NCBI GenBank assembly: GCA_020850715.1
Contig: JADZED010000001.1
Coordinates: forward strand, 40,354-104,353
Direction of reading: 5' to 3'
DNA length: 64,000 bases
From: Acidobacteriota bacterium
GTDB taxonomy: Bacteria; Acidobacteriota; Vicinamibacteria; Vicinamibacterales; CAVVIG01
Below the pieces are notes generated by a model. It had not been told where the DNA came from. It searched no databases and saw only the letters and a list, made by a program, of their open reading frames with translations. A program made the position numbers and the translations under genes. Position 1 is the first letter of the stretch. Each line of letters begins with the position of its first letter. Shown here piece after piece: positions 49,290-57,440 of this stretch.

Positions 49290-50777
49290 GTGAACGTCCG
49301 CTGTCAGGTCTCGATGGTGTTCCATCTCGACAAGTGCATCGGCTGCCACACCTGCAGCCTCGCGTGCAAGAACCTGTGGACCGGTCGTCCGGGGACCGAA
49401 TACATGTGGTGGAACAACGTCGAGACCAAGCCCGGCACCGGGTATCCCACGCTCTACGAGGATCAGGAGCAGTACAGCGGCGGCTGGACCGTCGATGGCG
49501 ACCGGCTGAAGCTGCGTCTCGGCACCCGGCCGCGCGAGCTCTTCACGCTCGCGTTCAACCCGCGTCTTCCCTCGCTCGACGACTATTACGAGCCGTGGAC
49601 CTACAAGTACGACGATCTGATCGACGCGCCGCCCGGGGACGATCAGCCGGTCGCCGTGCCGATCTCGCTGGTCACGCGCGAGGAGATGGAGATCTCGACC
49701 GGGCCGAACTGGGACGACGATCTCGGCGGGTCGTCGATCTACGCGGCCAACGATCCCAACCTCCAGCATCTCACCGAGGAGGAGCGCCAGCGCCTGCTCG
49801 AGACCGAGCGCCTCGTCTTCTTCTATCTGCCGCGCATCTGCAACCACTGCGTCAACCCGAGCTGCGTGGCGGCCTGCCCGGCCGGCGCCATCTACAAGCG
49901 CGGCGAGGACGGCATCGTGCTCGTCAGCCAGGAGAAGTGCATGGGCTGGCGGATGTGCGTCTCGGGGTGCCCCTACAAGAAGGTCTACTTCAACTGGGCG
50001 ACCGGCAAGTCTGAGAAGTGCATCCTGTGCTACCCGCGGCTCGAGACGCAGCAGGCGCCGGCGTGCATGCACTCGTGCGTCGGCCGCATCCGGTACCTGG
50101 GCGTCCTGCTGTACGACGCCGACCGGATAGAGGAGGTGGCGAAGCGCCCGGATGCCGAGCTCGTGGAGGCGCAGCGCAGCCTGATCCTCGATCCGTTCGA
50201 CCCGGCGGTGCAGCGCGCGGCCGAAGCCAACGGCCTCGACGCGAAGGTCATCGAGGCGGCGCAGCGCTCGCCGGTCTACCGGTACGTGAAGGTCTGGCGG
50301 CTGGCGCTGCCGCTCCATCCGGAGTTCCGGACGCTGCCGAGCCTCTTCTACGTTCCGCCGCTGCTCCCGGTGACCGGCACGGTCGACGACGGCGTCTACG
50401 ACACGTCGGCGGATCTCTTCAGCTCGCTCGAGCACGCGCGGCTGCCGATCCGCTACATGGCGTCGCTGTTCACGGCCGGCGACGAGCAGGAGGTCGTCGG
50501 GGTGTATCGGAAGATGCTGGCGCTCCGGATCTTCAAGCGGGCGCAGACGGTCGGCGACATCGCCGAGGTCGACGTGCTGAAGGCCATGGCGGAGGCGGGG
50601 ACGACCGCCGAGGAGCTCGAAGCGATCTATCACCTGACGTCGCTGGCCGATTTCGATCAGCGCTTCGTCATCCCGCCGTTCGCCCGCGAAGCCGCCATCG
50701 AACTGCTGGAGGTGACGCAGGCGCAGCAGGAGGGCGGCGGCATGGGCTTCCTCCGCGCGCCGCGGCGGGGGCTGTGA
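49290..50777 (+). CDS. narH: respiratory nitrate reductase beta subunit
   Basis: 495 residues from GTG, with GAGGAGGG just upstream. Four cluster motifs: CIGCHTCSLACK, CNHCVNPSCVAACP, CMGWRMCVSGCP (Trp in place of Cys marks the 3Fe-4S cluster, as in E. coli NarH) and the later CILCYPR. WWNNVETKPGTGYP is diagnostic of NarH. It carries electrons from NarI to NarG. The stop overlaps the narJ start by one base. Confidence 0.96.
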   Translation: MNVRCQVSMVFHLDKCIGCHTCSLACKNLWTGRPGTEYMWWNNVETKPGTGYPTLYEDQEQYSGGWTVDGDRLKLRLGTRPRELFTLAFNPRLPSLDDYYEPWTYKYDDLIDAPPGDDQPVAVPISLVTREEMEISTGPNWDDDLGGSSIYAANDPNLQHLTEEERQRLLETERLVFFYLPRICNHCVNPSCVAACPAGAIYKRGEDGIVLVSQEKCMGWRMCVSGCPYKKVYFNWATGKSEKCILCYPRLETQQAPACMHSCVGRIRYLGVLLYDADRIEEVAKRPDAELVEAQRSLILDPFDPAVQRAAEANGLDAKVIEAAQRSPVYRYVKVWRLALPLHPEFRTLPSLFYVPPLLPVTGTVDDGVYDTSADLFSSLEHARLPIRYMASLFTAGDEQEVVGVYRKMLALRIFKRAQTVGDIAEVDVLKAMAEAGTTAEELEAIYHLTSLADFDQRFVIPPFAREAAIELLEVTQAQQEGGGMGFLRAPRRGL

Positions 50778-51349
50778 TGGTATACGAGCGCTTCGCGCTC
50801 CTGCTCGAATATCCATCCTCTCCGCTCGCCGATCTTGCGGCGGCGGCTCGCGAGGAATGCAAGGACTCCCACGCCGATGCCGCCGCCCAGCTCGACCTGT
50901 TTGCCGCGACGGCGGGCGCGATGCCGCTGGCTGCCCAGCAGGAGCTGTATGCGAGAACATTCGATTTCGACGCCGAGGTCGCCCTCTACGTCGGCCATCA
51001 GCTGTTCGGAGAGGAGGGGCGGCGCGGGCTCCTCATCGCAGGGCTGGTCGAACGATACCAGCGTCTCGGCTTGAATGCCGGCTCGGAACTGGCGGACCAC
51101 ATGTCGCCGGTCCTGCGATCGCTGGCGCTCGACCCGGACAGCGAGGAGGCGGGCGAGCTCGTGCGGATGGCGCTGCGGCCCGCTCTGGGCAAGGTGCTGC
51201 CGGCCATCGAGCGGCGCTCCGCTCCATTCGCCGCCGTGCTGCGTGCGCTCGCCTCGGTGATCGACGAGCGGACCGGCGAGGCCTTCGAACCGGAGGACGA
51301 AGGATGTCGACGGTCCTCTTCGCCGTATTTCCTTACATTGCTGTCATAA
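50777..51349 (+). CDS. narJ: nitrate reductase assembly chaperone
   Basis: 190 residues, helical. FALLLEYPSSPLADL at the start and LYVGHQLFGEEGRRG in the middle fit the NarJ/TorD chaperone family that loads molybdopterin into NarG. The ATG overlaps the narH stop. The last 46 bases overlap the start of the narI-Rieske gene. Confidence 0.88.
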   Translation: MVYERFALLLEYPSSPLADLAAAAREECKDSHADAAAQLDLFAATAGAMPLAAQQELYARTFDFDAEVALYVGHQLFGEEGRRGLLIAGLVERYQRLGLNAGSELADHMSPVLRSLALDPDSEEAGELVRMALRPALGKVLPAIERRSAPFAAVLRALASVIDERTGEAFEPEDEGCRRSSSPYFLTLLS

Positions 51350-52593
51350 CGGCCGTCGCCGGCAGCCTCGGGCGGTACCTGGGCAACCGGTATTCGTACT
51401 CGAGCCTTTCGACGCAGCTGCTCGAGAATCGGACGCTGTACTGGGGATCGGTGCCATGGCACTACGGCATCACGCTCATCCTGCTGGCGCACCTGCTCGC
51501 CTGGCTGGCACCGGGGGCCGCCCTCGCGCTGCTCGGCGGCGGATTGCGACTGTTCGTGATTGAGGCCGTCGGTCTCGCGCTGGCGCTCTATGCCTTCATC
51601 GGCCTGCTGATGCTCATCGCTCGACGGCTACGGCGAAATTCGCGTGTTCGCCAGACGAGCTCCCCGATGGATTGGGTGCTGTTGGTCGTGCTCCTCGTCC
51701 AGGTGGCGAGCGGGATCGTGATCGCCCTCTTCCACCGATGGGGCTCGATCTGGTACCTCAGCACGGCCGTGCCGTGGCTGTGGTCCCTCGTCAGGCTCCA
51801 GCCGGAGGTGAGCACGGTCGCGGCGCTGCCGGCGATCATCCAGTTGCACATCGTGCTCGGCTTCCTGCTCATCTTCCTGTTTCCAGTCACCCGCCTCGTC
51901 CACATCGCGGTGCCGCCAATCCCTTATCTCTGGCGGCCCTATCAGGTCGTCATCTGGCGGACCGATCCCGGACGTCGCGGCCCGATCGCGACGGGTGCGC
52001 TGATGGCGGGCACGCCCCCGCCGGCGCGTGCCGACGCGCACCGGCCGAACGGCGGCCCCGCCATGGCGTCCCCGGGCGCCGCGCCTCCGGCACCCGCTCG
52101 TGCCGAGGAGGGCGAGCCGGTGACGCGGCGGGACTTTCTGACGCGCCTGAGCCTCGCGGCCGGCGGCCTCGCGGCGCTCATCGTGGCGATCCCCAGCATC
52201 GCCTTCCTGCTCGGGCTGCGCAGGAGTCCGCAGGTCTGGTCCACCGTGGGACGCATCGATGAATTCCAGGTGGGCGAGACGCGGCAGGTGGCGTTTGCGG
52301 ATCCAACGCCGCTGCCGTGGGCGGGCGTGACCGCCCAGACGGCGGCATGGCTGCGCCGCGACACGTCCGATACGTTCACGGCGTTCTCGATCAACTGCAC
52401 GCACCTCGGCTGCCCGGTGCGATGGATCGGGACCGCCAATCTGTTCATGTGCCCCTGCCACGGAGGGGTGTTCTACCACGATGGACGCGTTGCGTCGGGC
52501 CCTCCGCCGCAGCCGTTGGCCACCTATCCGGTCCGCACGCGAAATGGCAACGTCGAAATCCTCACGAGCCCGCTCCCGATCTCCGGTCATTGA
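51304..52593 (+). CDS. narI: NarI cytochrome b fused to a Tat-dependent Rieske domain
   Basis: 429 residues in one uninterrupted frame. Residues 1-220 are NarI: five helices with haem ligands His53, His63, His182 and His200, spaced exactly as His56/66/187/205 of E. coli. A 45-residue Pro/Ala linker follows, then a twin-arginine-type anchor TRRDFLTRLSLAAGG (274-288) and a Rieske domain with CTHLGC (365-370) and CPCHGG (383-388). Internal ATG codons at residues 234 and 254 could also give a separate Rieske protein. The next gene is a cytochrome b-c fusion that starts inside this one. Confidence 0.9.
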   Translation: MSTVLFAVFPYIAVITAVAGSLGRYLGNRYSYSSLSTQLLENRTLYWGSVPWHYGITLILLAHLLAWLAPGAALALLGGGLRLFVIEAVGLALALYAFIGLLMLIARRLRRNSRVRQTSSPMDWVLLVVLLVQVASGIVIALFHRWGSIWYLSTAVPWLWSLVRLQPEVSTVAALPAIIQLHIVLGFLLIFLFPVTRLVHIAVPPIPYLWRPYQVVIWRTDPGRRGPIATGALMAGTPPPARADAHRPNGGPAMASPGAAPPAPARAEEGEPVTRRDFLTRLSLAAGGLAALIVAIPSIAFLLGLRRSPQVWSTVGRIDEFQVGETRQVAFADPTPLPWAGVTAQTAAWLRRDTSDTFTAFSINCTHLGCPVRWIGTANLFMCPCHGGVFYHDGRVASGPPPQPLATYPVRTRNGNVEILTSPLPISGH

Positions 52594-54037
52594 ACGGCCG
52601 GTCCGGGTCGCGCGATCCGCCTGGCGCTGGTTCGACGACGTGACCGGCGTGTCGCAGACGGTCGGGCCGATCCTCACGCACGTCGTCCCGCACGCCCGCC
52701 GCTCGCGCTGGCTGTTCGTGTTTGGCAGCGCCACGCTCGTGGCGTTCCTGCTGCAGGTCGTCACCGGGATCGCGCTGTCGAGCGCCTATGTGACCAGCTC
52801 GGGCCAGGCGTACGACAGCCTGCACTTCATCACCGCCAACACGCTCGGCCGGATCGTCCGCGGCCTCCACTACTTCGGCGCCTCGGCGATGATCGTCCTG
52901 ATCGGAGCCCATACCATCCGCGTCTACCTCATGGGCTCGTACAAGTACCCCCGGCAGATGAACTGGCTGACCGGCACCGGTTTGCTGCTGTTCACGCTCC
53001 TGATGGCGTTCACCGGGCAGCTGCTGCGCTGGGACCAGACAGGATTCTGGACCGCGGTCGTCGCCGCGGAGCAGGCCGGCAAGGCGCCGATCATCGGCAA
53101 CTGGCTCGCCCGGTTCGTGCTGGCCGGCAGCGTGCCGGGCGGCGCGACGCTGAGCCGCTTCTTCGCGGCGCACGTCTTCTTCATACCCGCTCTGATGTTC
53201 GTCTTCATCGGCGTGCACCTCTATCTCGTGCTCTACAACGGCATCTCGGAGCCGCCGGCCGCGGGCCGGCCGGTCGACCCGCGCACCTATCGCGCCTGGT
53301 ACCACCGGCTGCTCGAGCGGGAGGGGCTGCCGTTCTGGCCGTACGCGGCCTGGCGCGACGTCGTGGTCGGCTTCGGCGTGGTCATCGTCATCGCGACGCT
53401 TGCGATCGCGCTCGGCCCTCCGGAGCTCGGCCGGCCTCCTGATCCCACGCTCGTCGCCGCGTCGCCCCGGCCGGACTGGTACTTCCTGTGGTACTTCGCC
53501 CTGCTGGCGCTGATGCCGAAATGGTCGGAGCGATGGGTGATCCTGCTCGGCCCGCTCATCTTCGGCCTGTTCCTGATCTTCCTGCCCTTCGTGTCGCCGC
53601 GCGGCGAGCGCCATCCGCTGCGACGTCCCTGGGCGATCGCCATCGTCATCTGCGCGCTCGCGGTGATCGCGCACTATTCGCGAATGGGGCACCTGGCCCC
53701 CTGGTCGCCGCGCATGGACGCGCCGCCGCTCCCGGCCGAGGTGGTCGGGACGACGAGCGGCCCGATCGCCGAAGGCGCGCAGGTCTTCTACGACAAGGGG
53801 TGCGAGTTCTGCCACCTGGTCTCGGGGTATGGCGGCATCAGGGGGCCCGATTTGAGCAACGTCGGCGACCGGCTCACGCGCGATCAGATGCTCACACGCA
53901 TCCTGAGCGGGGCCGAGAACATGCCGTCGTACGCGGGAAACATGACGGCGGCCGAGCAGGAGGTGCTGCTCGCGTTTCTCGAATCGCGGCACCAATTCCA
54001 GGAAGGGACGCCGGCGCGCCCCGCGGCAATGCGATAG
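52544..54037 (+). CDS. cytochrome b fused to subunit IV-like part and cytochrome c
   Basis: 497 residues from an ATG inside the Rieske coding end (50-base overlap). The N-terminal cytochrome b has haem helices with LHYFGASAMIVLIGAH and AAHVFFIPALMFVFIGVH; the middle has PDWYFLWYFALLALMP, the counterpart of the PEWY quinol site; the C-terminal domain is a cytochrome c with CEFCH (Cys420, Cys423, His424). With the Rieske domain it forms a complete bc-type complex inside the nar operon. It probably oxidises quinol and feeds periplasmic acceptors such as NirK. Confidence 0.9.
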   Translation: MATSKSSRARSRSPVIERPVRVARSAWRWFDDVTGVSQTVGPILTHVVPHARRSRWLFVFGSATLVAFLLQVVTGIALSSAYVTSSGQAYDSLHFITANTLGRIVRGLHYFGASAMIVLIGAHTIRVYLMGSYKYPRQMNWLTGTGLLLFTLLMAFTGQLLRWDQTGFWTAVVAAEQAGKAPIIGNWLARFVLAGSVPGGATLSRFFAAHVFFIPALMFVFIGVHLYLVLYNGISEPPAAGRPVDPRTYRAWYHRLLEREGLPFWPYAAWRDVVVGFGVVIVIATLAIALGPPELGRPPDPTLVAASPRPDWYFLWYFALLALMPKWSERWVILLGPLIFGLFLIFLPFVSPRGERHPLRRPWAIAIVICALAVIAHYSRMGHLAPWSPRMDAPPLPAEVVGTTSGPIAEGAQVFYDKGCEFCHLVSGYGGIRGPDLSNVGDRLTRDQMLTRILSGAENMPSYAGNMTAAEQEVLLAFLESRHQFQEGTPARPAAMR

Positions 54038-54096
54038 ACGCCACGGCGGCCGCACCCGCGTTCACGGACGGGCCGCCTTGGAGGGGCGGCGATTCA

Positions 54097-54360
54097 TCAC
54101 GTGCAGCGCGGGCAGCCGCGGCGCCGATACGTCGCCCGCCGCGCGCGTACGAGAAAGCCGTCGCGCACCAGCGCCTCGAGCAGGGTTTCGGCCTGCGACT
54201 TCGTCAGACTCCACAGCCTCGCGGCCTGGGACGTGGTGAGCGCGAGCCCGGGCATCTCCTCGAATTCCGCGCGGATCAGCCGAGCGGGCACGCCCGGCCC
54301 GATCGGGCCGGCACCCCTGCCGGCGCGATCGGTGAAGGTGGGCAGCGGGGCAGCCATCAT
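54097..54360 (-). CDS. small winged-helix-like protein, paralogue of 24451-24666
   Basis: 87 residues. IRAEFEEMPGLALTTSQAAR followed by LWSLTKSQAETLLEALV repeats the pattern of the small protein at 24451: the same PGLxLTxxQAxRLW core and a following FL strand. A basic C-terminus with two Cys (RRRGCPRC) is extra. Probably DNA-binding; function unknown. The ATG overlaps the DUF1858 gene stop (ATGA), so it belongs to the nirK operon. Confidence 0.7.
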   Translation of the reverse strand: MMAAPLPTFTDRAGRGAGPIGPGVPARLIRAEFEEMPGLALTTSQAARLWSLTKSQAETLLEALVRDGFLVRARRATYRRRGCPRCT

Positions 54361-54578
54361 GTCGGGCCTCCTTGTCCCTCGAAGGACTGCTGAATCTCGT
54401 TGAAGAGCTCCTCGACGGCCACGCCGTAGGTCCTGCAGGCGTCGGCGATCGTCTCGAACGGCGCGATCTCGCATCCGACGCAGTGCATGCGGTGGCTGAC
54501 GAGCACGCGTGCGGCGACCGGATGCGCCGCGAGGAGCTCGGCGATGGTGTTGCTCGGCGTCACGTGCAGTGCGTGCAT
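54357..54578 (-). CDS. DUF1858 domain protein
   Basis: 73 residues. ITxPSNTIAELL-like start (VTPSNTIAELLAAHP), CVGC with two Cys and the helix TIADACRTYGVAVEELFNEI are typical of DUF1858, found with hybrid-cluster and NO-related proteins. The CxxC pair may be redox-active. It lies 15 bases after nirK. Confidence 0.85.
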   Translation of the reverse strand: MHALHVTPSNTIAELLAAHPVAARVLVSHRMHCVGCEIAPFETIADACRTYGVAVEELFNEIQQSFEGQGGPT

Positions 54579-54593
54579 GGGCAGGATCCGTTC

Positions 54594-55619
54594 TCAATGA
54601 CGCATCACGACCGAGGGTTCGTACGGCTGATCGCCGCGGTAGAGATCCGGACGGAGCGGGCCGTCGACCTTCAGGACTCCGGTCGCGCCCTTCTCGGTCC
54701 TGAAGATCGCATGATCGAGCAGCGTGTAGGTGCCAGGCACGGAGGTCTTCACATCGATCACGGCGGCGCCGCCTGGCGGCACGAGCGTGGTCTGGACGCC
54801 GCGCGCCGGCGGGCTCACGAGGTCGCCTTCCCGGTACACGCGGTCCATCACGGCGCCGACGATATGGAAGGATGATGGCTTGTTCGGCCCGGCGTTGCCA
54901 AAGTAGATGCGGACGGTCTCGCCGGTCCGCGCGGTCAGCGCGTCGTCACCCATCAGCGACAGCGCGCCGCCGTTGAAGACGACCCAGGTTGGATCCTCGC
55001 GAAGGCCCGCTTCGTGCGAGTACGCGGCCACCCCGGTCGCCGGATCCGGCGTCCCGGCGTAGAACTCGCTCTGCATCACGTAATACTCGCGATCGACCGC
55101 GGGCAATCCCCCCTTGGGCTCGACCAGCATCAGCCCGTACATGCCGTTCGCAATGTGGTCCATGACCGGCGGCGCACCGCAGTGATAGACGAACAGGCCG
55201 GGATAGAGCAGCGCGAAGCGCGCCGTATGGCGCTGGCCCGGCGTGACCGTCGTGACGATGGCACCGCCGCCGGGTCCGCTCACGGCGTGGAAGTCGAGAT
55301 TGTGCGGCATCCCGGACGGGTCGGCGTTGGTCACGCTCACTTCCAGCGTATCGCCGACGCGGGCGCGGATGAACGGGCCGGGCACGCTGTCGTTGAACGT
55401 CCAGGCTTCGTACAGCACGCCGTTGGTGATGCCGATGCGACGGACGCTCGCGTTCAGGTCGACATGGACGACAGCCGGGCTCCAGCGATGAATCGACGGC
55501 GGCACGTGCGGCGCCGACGCGGTGGCCGATTCCGGCGCACCCGCATTCAGGCCGCATCCTGGCAGGAGCACCGATCCCGCGATGATGCCGGCGAGCACGA
55601 GCCGATGGAACCCCAACAT
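54594..55619 (-). CDS. nirK: copper nitrite reductase, AniA-type lipoprotein
   Basis: 341 residues. Lipoprotein signal ending LLPGC with Cys22. Type 1 copper ligands His106, Cys147, His155 and Met160; type 2 ligands His111, His146 and His303; catalytic Asp109 (HNLDFHA) and His252 (SSFHIVG). The motif set VYHCGAPPVMDHIANGMYG and LLDHAIF places it with AniA-like class II enzymes. It reduces nitrite to NO at the membrane surface. A TTGCG-N4-CGCAA box lies 63-76 bases upstream of the start. Confidence 0.93.
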   Translation of the reverse strand: MLGFHRLVLAGIIAGSVLLPGCGLNAGAPESATASAPHVPPSIHRWSPAVVHVDLNASVRRIGITNGVLYEAWTFNDSVPGPFIRARVGDTLEVSVTNADPSGMPHNLDFHAVSGPGGGAIVTTVTPGQRHTARFALLYPGLFVYHCGAPPVMDHIANGMYGLMLVEPKGGLPAVDREYYVMQSEFYAGTPDPATGVAAYSHEAGLREDPTWVVFNGGALSLMGDDALTARTGETVRIYFGNAGPNKPSSFHIVGAVMDRVYREGDLVSPPARGVQTTLVPPGGAAVIDVKTSVPGTYTLLDHAIFRTEKGATGVLKVDGPLRPDLYRGDQPYEPSVVMRH

Positions 55620-55681
55620 GTGCGCTGATCGACCTGATGTCGCGAACACCCACAGGATCGATCGCGGGTGGCAGAGGATCG

Positions 55682-55695
55682 TTGCGCCGGCGCAA
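55682..55695. promoter_or_regulatory. Crp/Fnr-type box upstream of nirK
   Basis: TTGCG-CCGG-CGCAA, a perfect 14-base palindrome with the 5-4-5 layout of Fnr/Dnr sites (TTGAT-N4-ATCAA). Same half-sites as the box at 56486-56499. Confidence 0.7.
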
Positions 55696-55713
55696 GCGCG
55701 GCGGCGCCGGAGA

Positions 55714-56427
55714 TCAGCGGGTGGGCAGGTCTTCGGCGATCGCGACGAGCGCATGCGGTCGGGTCAGGACGATGCGCTGCCGGCCGCTCTGCACGATCCC
55801 CTGACTTTCCCAGCCGCTCAGCAGCCGGCTGACGGTGTACAGCGTCGTGCCGGTCATTTCGGCGATGTCCTGCCGCGAGATCGGGAATGGAATCTCGATG
55901 CCGTTCTCCACACGCCGTCCGGTGTCGTGAACCAGCCTCAGCAGCGTCCGCGCGACCCGGCGCTCCACACGCTCGGTCATGAGCTGCCGGTACTGGCCCA
56001 GCAGATCGTGATACCGGGTCGAGACGAAGTGCAGCGCGTTGATCGCCATCGGCGGCTCGGTCTGGAAGAGCTGCCGCATCGTGGCGGAGGTCCAGGCCAT
56101 CGCGATCGACGCCTCCACAGCTTCGGCGCTCACAGGATATGTGGGCTCGCCGAAGGCCCCTACGCCGCCGAAGGCGTCGCCCGGACCGATCAGGCGCAGG
56201 ACGACCTGGTGGCCTTCTGGCGTGACCTGCGTGAGCTTGACGCGGCCATCGGTCAGCACGAAGAACTCTTCCGCCTGATCGCCCTCGTTGAAGAAGAACG
56301 CGCCCGCTTCGATCCGGGCGGAGCGCGCCAGGCCGGCGATCCGCGCCAGTGCGTCGGAGGCGACCCCCCGAAACAGGGGCACCTGCGACAGCCGCCTGGC
56401 GCTGTCCGAATGGTCCCGGTCCTCCAT
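55714..56427 (-). CDS. Crp/Fnr-family regulator, Dnr/NnrR-like
   Basis: 237 residues. Cyclic-nucleotide-binding-type sensor domain (about 15-130), dimer helix and a C-terminal helix-turn-helix (ISRQDIAEMTGTTLYTVSRL). It has no cysteine at all, so it cannot hold the Fnr 4Fe-4S cluster; NO- or haem-dependent Dnr/NnrR-type control fits its place between nirK and an NnrS operon. In the recognition helix the VSR is kept but the position of Fnr Glu209 is Tyr, which may go with the TTGCG rather than TTGAT half-sites. ATG at 56427 chosen by domain start. Confidence 0.87.
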   Translation of the reverse strand: MEDRDHSDSARRLSQVPLFRGVASDALARIAGLARSARIEAGAFFFNEGDQAEEFFVLTDGRVKLTQVTPEGHQVVLRLIGPGDAFGGVGAFGEPTYPVSAEAVEASIAMAWTSATMRQLFQTEPPMAINALHFVSTRYHDLLGQYRQLMTERVERRVARTLLRLVHDTGRRVENGIEIPFPISRQDIAEMTGTTLYTVSRLLSGWESQGIVQSGRQRIVLTRPHALVAIAEDLPTR

Positions 56428-56485
56428 GGGCACTGCCCATCGTGCCACATCACGCGATTGGACGCCCCGTTCGGCCAGAGGCTGT

Positions 56486-56499
56486 TTGCGCCTGCGCAA
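56486..56499. promoter_or_regulatory. Crp/Fnr-type box between the regulator and the NnrS operon
   Basis: TTGCG-CCTG-CGCAA, 5-4-5 palindrome in the divergent region. It lies 69 bases upstream of the 56568 start and 59 bases upstream of the regulator's own start, so it may control both. Confidence 0.7.
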
Positions 56500-56567
56500 C
56501 GTCTGGCTGCCAGGCGCGATCGATGATGGCGGTCGACCTGAGATCAGGACGATAGTAAGGAGGACGC

Positions 56568-56882
56568 ATGGGAGCCCCGTCAACGCCCACCCCATCGACA
56601 GCACCGGGTCTCGATCTCCTGCAGTATCTGGCCGTTCGCGTGCCGTGCGCCGCCTGCGGCCAGCACTACGAGGTCAGCCTGCGGCAGGTGCTGCTCTCGC
56701 AGGACCTGCTGCACGAAGGATGTCCCATACACACCGAAACCGAGTGCCTGCCGCTCACCTACGCGGCGCTGGCCAACGAGGGCGCCCTGCGCGATCTCGA
56801 GCGGAGCTGGGCGCTCCTGCTGGACCGGGTCCGAATGGGCGGATTCGATCTGACCGTCTGCCGCCCGCCTCTCAGCCACTGA
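56568..56882 (+). CDS. small Cys-containing protein, unknown function
   Basis: 104 residues. CAACGQHYEVSLRQVLLSQ carries a CxxC with a nearby His; further Cys at HEGCPIH, ETECLP and TVCRPP make a metal site likely. No family recognised. AAGGAGG lies at the proper distance before the ATG. It heads an operon with DUF59, DUF2249 and NnrS-like genes behind a Crp/Fnr-type box. Confidence 0.7.
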   Translation: MGAPSTPTPSTAPGLDLLQYLAVRVPCAACGQHYEVSLRQVLLSQDLLHEGCPIHTETECLPLTYAALANEGALRDLERSWALLLDRVRMGGFDLTVCRPPLSH

Positions 56883-56887
56883 GGTCG

Positions 56888-57199
56888 ATGGTGGCCATCA
56901 CCGAGGACGCGGTTCGCGAAGCGCTGCGCGAGGTCATCGATCCGGAGCTGGGCATCAACATCGTCGATCTGGGCCTGGTGTACGGAATCGAGATCGACGG
57001 CGCGCGCGTGTGCGTGAACATGACGATGACCAGCCCGGCCTGTCCGCTGGGCGGCTATCTCAAGGACCTCGTCGACTCGACGCTCAAGTGGCGCGTCGGC
57101 GGCGTCGAAGAGGTCGACATCAACCTCGTGTGGGATCCGCCCTGGGACCCGGATCGGATGTCCGAGGCGGCCACACGACAACTCAATGGAGGGCGATGA
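56888..57199 (+). CDS. DUF59 / MIP18-family Fe-S assembly protein
   Basis: 103 residues. REVIDPELGINIVDLGLVYG and MTMTSPACPLGGYLKDLV are the two signatures of this family (PaaD/SufT/MIP18), with the single conserved Cys. It helps insert Fe-S clusters into target proteins. It fits an operon that copes with NO, which destroys such clusters. Five bases after the previous gene. Confidence 0.9.
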   Translation: MVAITEDAVREALREVIDPELGINIVDLGLVYGIEIDGARVCVNMTMTSPACPLGGYLKDLVDSTLKWRVGGVEEVDINLVWDPPWDPDRMSEAATRQLNGGR

Positions 57200-57429
57200 T
57201 GAGCGAGACACGAACACTGGACGTGCGGGAAGTGATCCCGCGCGAGCGGCACCCGCGGATCTTCTCGACGTTCGAGGGCCTGAGCGCCGGCGAAGCCTTC
57301 GTGCTGATCAACGATCACGATCCCGCGCCGTTGTACTACCAGTTCGAGGCCGAGCGGCGCGGCCAGTTCACATGGGAGTACCTCGCCAAGGGGCCAGAGG
57401 AGTGGCAGGTGCGCATCACACGCACCTAG
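57196..57429 (+). CDS. DUF2249 domain protein
   Basis: 77 residues. LDVREVIPRERHPRIF and LINDHDPAPLYYQFEAERRG followed by FTWEYLAKGPEEW are the complete DUF2249 domain, common beside hemerythrin, DUF59 and nitrite or NO reduction genes. Function unproven. First ATG overlaps the DUF59 stop; a second ATG follows directly. Confidence 0.88.
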   Translation: MMSETRTLDVREVIPRERHPRIFSTFEGLSAGEAFVLINDHDPAPLYYQFEAERRGQFTWEYLAKGPEEWQVRITRT

Positions 57430-57440
57430 AGGCGAAGTCC

